Positions 35,287 to 41,008 of a stretch of 41,008 bases of DNA are shown piece after piece. Position 1 is the stretch's first letter. Every line of letters starts with the position of its first letter. Below the pieces are notes generated by a model. It was not told where the DNA came from and did no database searches. It saw only the letters and a list, made by a program, of their open reading frames with translations. Origin of the DNA: Gammaproteobacteria bacterium (GTDB lineage Bacteria; Pseudomonadota; Gammaproteobacteria; Pseudomonadales; Pseudomonadaceae); NCBI GenBank assembly GCA_018827205.1, contig JAHJXZ010000166.1, forward strand, positions 1 to 41,008. Reading direction: 5' to 3'. Made by a program: the position numbers and the translations under genes.

Positions 35287-37272
35287 ATGGTCAAAAGATC
35301 TGAACTGTTACGCCATCGGCTGCTGGGACTGTCGCGTCAACGCAAGCGTGCGTTGCAAGTGGTCGTCGACATTTTGCTGATCTGGCTTGCGCTCTGGCTG
35401 GCGTTTTTCGTACGCCTGGGCTTCGAGCGGATGATCAATCCGTTCGATGAGTACCTGTGGCTGTTCATCGCTGCGCCGGCCACTGCCATTCCCTTGTTCA
35501 TCCGCTTTGGTTTGTATCGCGCGGTACTGCGTTACTTCGGCAGCAGCGCCTTTGCGACTATTCTTAATGCGATCAGCCTCTCAGCGTTGCTGCTGGCGGT
35601 GGTCATCTACCTGGTGCGCCCGGATGCACTGATGCCGCGTTCGGTGGTGGTCATCTACTGGGCTTTGGCGTTGCTGCTGGTGGGTGGCTTGCGTCTGTTC
35701 CTGCGCCGTTTTTTCATCGGCGAGCTGTTCCCTGTATACATGAACCAGCGTGAAGAGGCGTTGCCGCGCGTGGTGATTTACGGGGCTGGCGCCGCAGGTA
35801 ACCAGTTGCTGGCGGCGTTGCGCATGGGGCGGCGCATGCTGCCGGTTGCTTTTATTGACGACGATACCAGCCTCAGCGATCGCATCATCGACGGTATCCG
35901 GGTGTACCGCTCATGTCATATCCAGCAAATGCTCGATGACGTTGACCCGCAGGAAGTGCTGCTCGCCATTCCTTCGGCCAGCCGCACGCGGCGAAGGGAG
36001 ATTCTCGCGTCTCTGGAAGGTTTCTCGCTGCATGTGCGCACCATCCCCGGCTTTATGGATCTGGCCAGCGGCCGGGTCAGTGCCACCGACCTGCAGGAGG
36101 TCGACATCATTGACCTGCTCGGCCGCGATGCGGTGCCACCGCATCCGGCGTTGTTCGAACGTTGCATTCGCGAGCAGGTGGTAATGGTAACTGGCGCCGG
36201 TGGCTCGATTGGCTCGGAACTGTGCCGCCAGATTCTCACCAGTGGGCCCCTCACTCTGGTGCTGTTCGAGCATAGTGAATACAACCTTTACAACATCCAG
36301 AGCGAGCTTGAAGGCTGGATTCGCCGTAATGGGCTGCAGGTGCGCCTGGTAGGTATACTCGGAAATATTCGTGACGCTGATCGGCTGCTCGAGGTGATGC
36401 GGACCTGGCAGGTGCAGACTGTCTACCATGCTGCTGCCTACAAGCATGTGCCTATCGTCGAACACAATATCGCTGAGGGCGTTCAGAACAATGTGCGCGG
36501 AACCTTGCAGACCGCGCTGGCAGCGGTGTGTGCCGGAGTGGAGAACTTCGTGCTGATTTCCACAGACAAGGCAGTGCGGCCGACCAACGTCATGGGCTGC
36601 ACCAAGCGCTTGGCAGAGATGGTGCTGCAGGCATTTAGCTCTGAGTCCTTATTGTGCCCGGCGTCCGGGGAAGCCGCAGTGCAAAACCGCACCCGTTTCA
36701 CCATGGTTCGTTTCGGTAACGTATTGGGTTCCTCCGGCTCGGTGATTCCGCTATTCCGTGAGCAGATCCGTCGCGGCGGGCCGGTGACGGTGACTCACCC
36801 GAACATCACGCGTTACTTCATGACCATCCCTGAGGCGGCTCAACTTGTAATCCAGGCTGGTGCAATGGGGCAGGGCGGTGATGTCTTCGTTCTCGATATG
36901 GGCGAGCCGGTGAGGATCGCCGAGCTGGCGGAGAAGATGGTCAATCTGTCGGGCTTGAGCGTTCGTAGCGAGGCCAACCCCAATGGCGATATCGCCATTG
37001 AATTCAGTGGCCTGCGACCAGGCGAGAAGCTTTACGAGGAGCTGCTGATTGGTGATAACGTCAGTCCGACGGCGCATCCGATGATCATGCGAGCCAGTGA
37101 GGAGCACTTGTCGTGGGAGGTGCTCAAGATTCGTTTGAGTGAGTTACTGGATGCTGTGGAGCGCGATGACTATGAGCGCGTGAGGCAGTTGCTGCGTGAA
37201 ACGGTTAGCGGCTATATGCCAGAAGGCGAGATTGTTGACTGGATACATATGAAATGTCACCTTGAGCCATAG
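35287..37272 (+). CDS. wbpM: Membrane-bound UDP-HexNAc 4,6-dehydratase
   Basis: 661 residues. Four N-terminal membrane helices (about 15-130) are followed by a CoA-binding-like domain (VVIYGAGAAGNQLLAAL) and a C-terminal SDR dehydratase domain beginning VVMVTGAGGSIGSELC. The active site is S425-T426-D427-K428 with M436-x3-K440, the methionine typical of WbpM. It makes the 4-keto-6-deoxy intermediate from UDP-GlcNAc (and/or UDP-GalNAc) used by WbpV and essential for B-band O antigen. AGGGA precedes the ATG. A 95-bp gap with a T8 run separates it from wbpL, so it may also have its own promoter. Confidence 0.95.
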   Translation: MVKRSELLRHRLLGLSRQRKRALQVVVDILLIWLALWLAFFVRLGFERMINPFDEYLWLFIAAPATAIPLFIRFGLYRAVLRYFGSSAFATILNAISLSALLLAVVIYLVRPDALMPRSVVVIYWALALLLVGGLRLFLRRFFIGELFPVYMNQREEALPRVVIYGAGAAGNQLLAALRMGRRMLPVAFIDDDTSLSDRIIDGIRVYRSCHIQQMLDDVDPQEVLLAIPSASRTRRREILASLEGFSLHVRTIPGFMDLASGRVSATDLQEVDIIDLLGRDAVPPHPALFERCIREQVVMVTGAGGSIGSELCRQILTSGPLTLVLFEHSEYNLYNIQSELEGWIRRNGLQVRLVGILGNIRDADRLLEVMRTWQVQTVYHAAAYKHVPIVEHNIAEGVQNNVRGTLQTALAAVCAGVENFVLISTDKAVRPTNVMGCTKRLAEMVLQAFSSESLLCPASGEAAVQNRTRFTMVRFGNVLGSSGSVIPLFREQIRRGGPVTVTHPNITRYFMTIPEAAQLVIQAGAMGQGGDVFVLDMGEPVRIAELAEKMVNLSGLSVRSEANPNGDIAIEFSGLRPGEKLYEELLIGDNVSPTAHPMIMRASEEHLSWEVLKIRLSELLDAVERDDYERVRQLLRETVSGYMPEGEIVDWIHMKCHLEP

Positions 37273-37352
37273 GGATATCCCCTAGCGTGTTGGGAGAGGC
37301 ATGGCATGAGTTGCAGATTGGTGCTGATCCATTAAGTGATGCAGAGAGTTAT

Positions 37353-37380
37353 TTGACAAGTGCGTGGCAGCAGCTAGTTT
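37353..37380 (+). promoter_or_regulatory. Probable sigma70 promoter for the ComEA-like gene
   Basis: A perfect TTGACA -35 (37353-37358) and TAGTTT -10 (37375-37380) are separated by 16 bp, 60 bp before the start codon, in a 167-bp gap with nothing else recognisable. Confidence 0.55.
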
Positions 37381-37439
37381 TCAGAGCGTGGAGAAGGAAG
37401 TCCCACGTTCTGACAAGAAACTAATGAAGGGATTCTCGT

Positions 37440-37763
37440 ATGCTAAAAGCCAAACTGTCGTCTCTGTTGTTCGCTGTTCTTGCCTCTATGTCCTTGGCGG
37501 TTTCCGCCGCTGAATCACAGACCCAGCCAGCACCTGTTGTTGAATCAGCTGAAGTGGCTCCGGTCGGTAAAGTCAATCTCAATACTGCTGATGCTGCCAC
37601 TCTGCAACGTGAGTTGTTGGGGATTGGTGAGGTCAAAGCGCAGGCGATTGTTGCTTATCGTGATGAGCATGGTGATTTTGCTTCGGTGGATGAGTTGCTG
37701 GAAGTTAAGGGTATTGGCGAAGCAACGCTGGAGAAGAATCGCGACAAGTTGAGTATTAACTGA
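37440..37763 (+). CDS. Small exported ComEA-like helix-hairpin-helix protein
   Basis: 107 residues. A signal peptide (about 1-24, ending VSAAE) is followed by a short linker and one HhH domain: VGKVNLNTADAATLQRELLGIG, then VDELLEVKGIGEATLEKNR. Members bind DNA non-specifically in the periplasm and can take part in DNA uptake; in pseudomonads a ComEA-like gene commonly flanks wbpM, without a direct role in sugar synthesis. A promoter-like site and a strong terminator bracket it, so it is its own transcription unit. Confidence 0.9.
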   Translation: MLKAKLSSLLFAVLASMSLAVSAAESQTQPAPVVESAEVAPVGKVNLNTADAATLQRELLGIGEVKAQAIVAYRDEHGDFASVDELLEVKGIGEATLEKNRDKLSIN

Positions 37764-37783
37764 CGCGTTAAGTTGTTTTAATT

Positions 37784-37809
37784 AAGGCCGGTTATTAACC
37801 GGCCTTTTT
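37784..37809 (+). terminator. Rho-independent terminator after the ComEA-like gene
   Basis: AAGGCCGGTT (37784-37793) pairs perfectly with AACCGGCCTT (37797-37806) and is followed by a T run, 21 bp after the stop codon. Confidence 0.9.
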
Positions 37810-37890
37810 GCTTTTTGGCGATCACGTTTTTAATACTGTTTGCATGTTATTTGGCAACAATAGGGTTGAGGATTAATCGCGAGGAAGTTT

Positions 37891-38262
37891 ATGTTCTGGG
37901 CGGCTGTTGCGGCGGATGGTGTGGTAGTTGTGCATCTGCTGTTTATTCTATTTGCGGTGTTGGGCGGGCTACTGGTGTGGCGTTGGCGCGGGTTGGTCTG
38001 GTTGCATGTGCCTGCGGCCTTATGGGGTGTGTTGGTGGAACTGATGCATTGGCCCTGTCCGCTGACGCCGTTGGAGCACAGCCTGCGTCTGGCGGCGGGG
38101 CAGGTGGGGTATGACGGTGGTTTCGTTGAGCACTATTTGCTGCCGATCATCTATCCGGCTGGGCTGACGCCGCAGACTCAGATTGGTTTAGGGCTTTTCG
38201 TCCTGCTTCTCAACGGGCTGATTTATGGCGTGTTGCTTTGGCAGCGTTGGCGGCGGCCGTGA
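37891..38262 (+). CDS. DUF2784-family small membrane protein
   Basis: 123 residues with three or four predicted membrane segments (about 5-25, 28-50, 95-117). The HWPCPLTPLEH segment and the YDGGFVEHYLLPIIYP segment identify the DUF2784 family, whose function is unknown. The ATG at 37891 has GAGGAAG at 37880-37886. An overlapping 99-codon frame (37815-38114) is cysteine/glycine-rich shadow sequence. Confidence 0.82.
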   Translation: MFWAAVAADGVVVVHLLFILFAVLGGLLVWRWRGLVWLHVPAALWGVLVELMHWPCPLTPLEHSLRLAAGQVGYDGGFVEHYLLPIIYPAGLTPQTQIGLGLFVLLLNGLIYGVLLWQRWRRP

Positions 38263-38367
38263 GTTGAGCTTAGGCCGCCTTATTCAGATGGATGATGGTG
38301 TGCGGGCAAGATAATTTCCCCGGCTACACTGGCCCCATCAATCACAGCATCATAAGGCAGCTTTCCT

Positions 38368-39174
38368 ATGCAAAATCGCATGATGATCACCGGCGCGGGT
38401 TCGGGTTTGGGGCGTGAGATTGCCCTGCGTTGGGCGCGTGAGGGCTGGCAGTTGGCGCTGTCGGATGTCAACGAGCCGGGCCTGGCTGAAACCCTGCAAT
38501 TGGTTCGTGAGGCGGGCGGTGATGGTTTCACTCAGCGCTGCGATGTGCGTGATTACAGTCAGCTGACGGCCTTTGCCCAAGCCTGCGAGGAGAAGCTCGG
38601 CGGCATCGATGTGATCGTCAATAATGCCGGTGTTGCCTCTGGCGGCTTCTTCAGTGATCTATCGCTGGAGGATTGGGACTGGCAGATCGCGATCAACCTG
38701 ATGGGCGTGGTCAAGGGTTGCAAGGCCTTCCTGCCAATGCTGGAAAAGAGTAAAGGCAAGATCGTCAATATCGCTTCCATGGCGGCCTTGATGCAGGGCC
38801 CGGCTATGAGTAATTACAACGTGGCCAAGGCCGGCGTTGTGGCGTTGTCGGAAAGCCTGTTGATCGAATTGAAACTGCATGAAGTCAGCGTACATGTGGT
38901 GTGCCCATCGTTCTTCCAGACCAACCTGCTGGATTCCTTCCGCGGGCCGACGCCTGCTATGAAGGCGCAGGTTGGCAAGTTGCTGGAAAGCTCGCCGATC
39001 AGTGCGGCGGATATTGCTGATTACATTTATCAGGAAATAGCTAAAGGCGAGTTTATGATTCTGCCCCATGAGCAGGGTCGTATGGCCTGGGCGTTGAAGC
39101 AGAAGAACCCGCAGTTGCTGTACAACGAAATGACCACCATGGCCGACAAGATGCGTGCGCCACGCACCAAGTGA
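38368..39174 (+). CDS. Classical short-chain dehydrogenase/reductase
   Basis: 268 residues. NAD(P) loop TGAGSGLGREIAL, NNAGVASGG, catalytic serine in NIASMAALMQGP and Y-NVA-K in NYNVAKAGV. The aspartate in LSDVNE after the second strand suggests NAD preference. C-terminal part (LPHEQGRMAWALKQ) is typical of gamma-proteobacterial SDRs of unknown substrate. It is separated from DUF2784 by 105 bp and is not part of the sugar cluster. AAGG precedes the ATG by 10 bases. Confidence 0.88.
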   Translation: MQNRMMITGAGSGLGREIALRWAREGWQLALSDVNEPGLAETLQLVREAGGDGFTQRCDVRDYSQLTAFAQACEEKLGGIDVIVNNAGVASGGFFSDLSLEDWDWQIAINLMGVVKGCKAFLPMLEKSKGKIVNIASMAALMQGPAMSNYNVAKAGVVALSESLLIELKLHEVSVHVVCPSFFQTNLLDSFRGPTPAMKAQVGKLLESSPISAADIADYIYQEIAKGEFMILPHEQGRMAWALKQKNPQLLYNEMTTMADKMRAPRTK

Positions 39175-39263
39175 TAAGGCGTTGCTGGTGTCTGTTTGTT
39201 GATTTATCGGTCAACTTAATCGCTTCCAGGGCTTGTCTGCGATGAGCTTGCGCTCTAAGGTTT

Positions 39264-39285
39264 GCGGCCATGTCGGCATGGCCGC
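39264..39285. repeat. REP-like 9-bp inverted repeat
   Basis: GCGGCCATG (39264-39272) and CATGGCCGC (39277-39285) are perfect complements around TCGG. It lies in the gap between the SDR and MFS genes, 18 bp before the MFS start. There is no T tract. Form and place resemble the repetitive extragenic palindromes common in Pseudomonas, but only one copy is visible in this window. Confidence 0.5.
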
Positions 39286-39303
39286 GAAACTGATGGATTT
39301 ACT

Positions 39304-40470
39304 GTGAAACCTTTTCCGCCGGCCATGCTGTTGCTGGCCCTGATCCTAGCCGCAATCAATTTGCGGCCGGGGATCACCTCCCTGGCGCCGCTGATCGAGC
39401 GGATTGCCGAAGAACTGGCCTTGAGCCGCAGTCTGATCAGCCTTACCACTGCGTTGCCCGTGTTGTGTATGGGTTTGTTGGCACCTTTTGCGCCACGTTT
39501 GGCCGTGCGTTTGGGCCTTGAGCGCACCATTGCCCTCTGTATGGCGGTGATCGCGGTGGCGCTATTGCTGCGTGCGGTGGGGCATGCCAGTGCAACTTTG
39601 ATTGGCAGTGCGGTGCTGCTGGGAGCGGCTATTGCGGTTGCCGGGCCTTTGCTATCTGGCTTTATCAAGCGGCACTTTGCCGGGCGCATGGGCAGTGTGG
39701 TGGGTTGGTATTCGCTGAGCATGGCGGTTGGTGGTGCTGGTGGTGCAGTGCTCACGGTGCCGGCCACTCAGTGGCTGGGCGATGACTGGGCCTGCGGGCT
39801 GGCCATCTGGGCGCTGCCGGCCCTAGTCGGGTTGCTGCTCTGGCTGTGTCTGCCCAATCGTGTCGAAGCCGAGAGTGAGGAGGGCGGTATGGGCTTGCCC
39901 TGGCGGCAGCCGCGTGCCTGGTTGATCAGCGCGTTCTTTGCTATTCAGGCCGGCTTGTTTTATGCCCTCGCCACCTGGGCTGTTGCGCGTTATCACGAAG
40001 CTGGCTTGAGCCTGATGCACAGCAATAGTCTGTTCAGCGTATCGATGCTGATGGGGTTGCCCAGCTCATTTTTGCTGCCCTGGTTGGCGCAGCGTTTCAA
40101 GAACCGCTACCTGCTGTTGGTGGGTTGCGGGCTGTTGTCGTCGATCAGTCTGGCGATGATCACCTTTCAGCCTACCGTTCTGCCTGAACTGTGGGCAGTA
40201 ACGATTGGCTTTGGCCTGGGCGGCTCTTTTGCCTTGTCGTTGGTATTGCCGTTGTACGAGGCGGGCTCGCCACTGGCGGTCAGTCGCTGGACGGCGATGA
40301 TGCTGTGCATGGGTTACAGCATCGCCTGCCTGACGCCGGTATTGACCGGACTTGCGCGCGATCTGGCGGGTAATTATCAGTTGCCGTTTATGGTGCTGAC
40401 CGGGCTTGCGGTGCTGATGACGCTGCTGGCCTGGATGATGCGCCGCGGACCGAAGCGCGCGCATCGCTAA
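39304..40470 (+). CDS. MFS transporter, CynX/NimT type
   Basis: 388 residues, about 12 membrane helices. The LILAAINLRPGITSLAPLI opening with its NLRP motif, the RLGLERTIALCMAVI segment and FALSLVLPLYEA fit the cyanate/2-nitroimidazole (CynX/NimT) subfamily of the major facilitator superfamily. Substrate cannot be inferred. GTG 39304 is the best start: upstream codons run through the inverted repeat at 39264-39285, and TGGA (39294-39297) is six bases before. ATG 39325 is an alternative. No cyanase gene is nearby. Confidence 0.87.
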   Translation: MKPFPPAMLLLALILAAINLRPGITSLAPLIERIAEELALSRSLISLTTALPVLCMGLLAPFAPRLAVRLGLERTIALCMAVIAVALLLRAVGHASATLIGSAVLLGAAIAVAGPLLSGFIKRHFAGRMGSVVGWYSLSMAVGGAGGAVLTVPATQWLGDDWACGLAIWALPALVGLLLWLCLPNRVEAESEEGGMGLPWRQPRAWLISAFFAIQAGLFYALATWAVARYHEAGLSLMHSNSLFSVSMLMGLPSSFLLPWLAQRFKNRYLLLVGCGLLSSISLAMITFQPTVLPELWAVTIGFGLGGSFALSLVLPLYEAGSPLAVSRWTAMMLCMGYSIACLTPVLTGLARDLAGNYQLPFMVLTGLAVLMTLLAWMMRRGPKRAHR

Positions 40471-40580
40471 CGCCGGTTAGGCGTCTCTGCGGCGATGCGT
40501 TGACGCTTATTTGGCAGCAGTTCCTTCCTTGGCCAGGACGGCTGTGATAGAAGGCAGCCTTGATTTGCTGGAGTGCCTGC

Positions 40581-41008
40581 GTGGAGTCGGAATCCATCGT
40601 TTATGGTTGCATCCGTGACTGGCCGTCGGACAGTCCGGCGGAAAGCCGTCTGCGTCGTGAAATCAATCGGCAAGTGCTCGATGAGCTGCCGGCGGGCGAT
40701 GCTTGGAGTTTTCTCGGGCGGGAAATGTTTGCCTGTTGCGAGCAGCCGGGTGACGGCCTGTACCAGACCCAGGTGATCCACTTCGGCGCTAGCTACCGCA
40801 CAGTGGAATATGAGTGGAGCCTGTGGATCAAGCAGTTCGAAGCGCTGCTCAAGCGTTTGTATTGGGCCAGTGCGGTGGTGCATTTGGAAACCGAGCTGAA
40901 CGGTACGCACACCTTTCGCTGGGAGTCGGATAGCGGCTTTCACAGCCCACAGGAAGGCGAGTTGCGCGTGCGCTGTGCCTGGGAGCGTGAGGGTGGTCTG
41001 CGCGGCTA
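40581..41008 (+). CDS. Protein of unknown function, truncated by the window end
   Basis: An open frame of 142 codons runs off the right edge with no stop. GTG 40581 has GGAG at 40570-40573 (7-base spacing); a TTG at 40560 is possible, and an in-frame stop lies at 40548. The product begins VESESIVYGCIRDWPSD and is rich in W, E and R, with no signal peptide, membrane segment or domain I recognise. Codon use looks normal for the window, so it is probably real. Confidence 0.7.
   Translation, partial: MESESIVYGCIRDWPSDSPAESRLRREINRQVLDELPAGDAWSFLGREMFACCEQPGDGLYQTQVIHFGASYRTVEYEWSLWIKQFEALLKRLYWASAVVHLETELNGTHTFRWESDSGFHSPQEGELRVRCAWEREGGLRG

Noticed and set aside
37272..37281. GGGATATCCC palindrome at the wbpM stop codon
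   Set aside because: Ten bases without a T run or loop; too short to call a terminator or an operator.
37815..38114. 99-codon frame overlapping the DUF2784 gene
   Set aside because: Glycine/cysteine-rich out-of-frame reading; the DUF2784 frame has family motifs and a good ribosome site.
40466..40485. ACGCC/GGCGT hairpin after the MFS gene
   Set aside because: Five-base stem with no T tract.

Overview
The window looks like a high-GC gammaproteobacterial chromosome, almost certainly Pseudomonas. Its left end carries the conserved order pheA-hisC-tyrA/aroA-cmk-rpsA-ihfB, including the fused tyrA-aroA gene. Next comes a large + strand polysaccharide cluster that starts with wbpA and ends with wbpV-wbpL-wbpM, followed by a ComEA-like gene. 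This is the standard chromosomal position of the Pseudomonas B-band O-antigen (OSA) locus. The species cannot be fixed from the sequence alone. I saw no rRNA, tRNA, CRISPR array, insertion sequence or phage gene.

Layout. 1-4346: aromatic amino acid and nucleotide genes (end of pheA, hisC, tyrA-aroA, cmk), mostly joined by 4-bp overlaps. 4500-6624: rpsA with its own terminator, then ihfB. 6625-7139: a 515-bp non-coding leader with no wzz. 7140-12223: wbpA-wbpB-wbpD-wbpE-wbpI, a complete UDP-GlcNAc to UDP-ManNAc3NAcA pathway. 12300-23046: an unusual block of eleven genes: DegT aminotransferase, hexapeptide acyltransferase, Gfo/Idh dehydrogenase, LegB/ArnA-like SDR, second DegT aminotransferase, metallophosphoesterase, ATP-grasp ligase, Zn-domain C-methyltransferase-like protein, glycosyltransferase, NodB-like deacetylase and LpxD-like acyltransferase. 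The last three are clearly AT-richer than the surroundings. 23112-30148: Wzx flippase, AsnB-like amidotransferase and three GT4 glycosyltransferases. 30149-33201: RmlD-type reductase, WbjB-like dehydratase/epimerase and WbjD-like 2-epimerase, which make a UDP-6-deoxy-L-HexNAc. 33204-37272: wbpV, wbpL and wbpM, for D-QuiNAc/D-FucNAc synthesis and chain initiation. 37440-41008: ordinary flanking genes (ComEA-like, DUF2784, SDR, CynX/NimT-type MFS) and a truncated unknown gene.

How it fits together (inference). WbpM and WbpV supply the UDP-6-deoxy-D-HexNAc that WbpL puts on undecaprenyl phosphate. Four glycosyltransferases could then add ManNAc3NAcA (possibly amidated by the AsnB-like protein), a 6-deoxy-L-HexNAc and one or two sugars built by the central block, and Wzx flips the unit. 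No Wzy polymerase, Wzz regulator or WaaL ligase is visible. The most interesting part is the 12.3-23.0 kb block. It combines a second dehydrogenase/aminotransferase/acyltransferase set with a 4-keto-sugar/aminotransferase pair, an ATP-grasp ligase and a methyltransferase. That suggests an unusual, heavily N-acylated and perhaps branched amino sugar that I cannot match to a named pathway.
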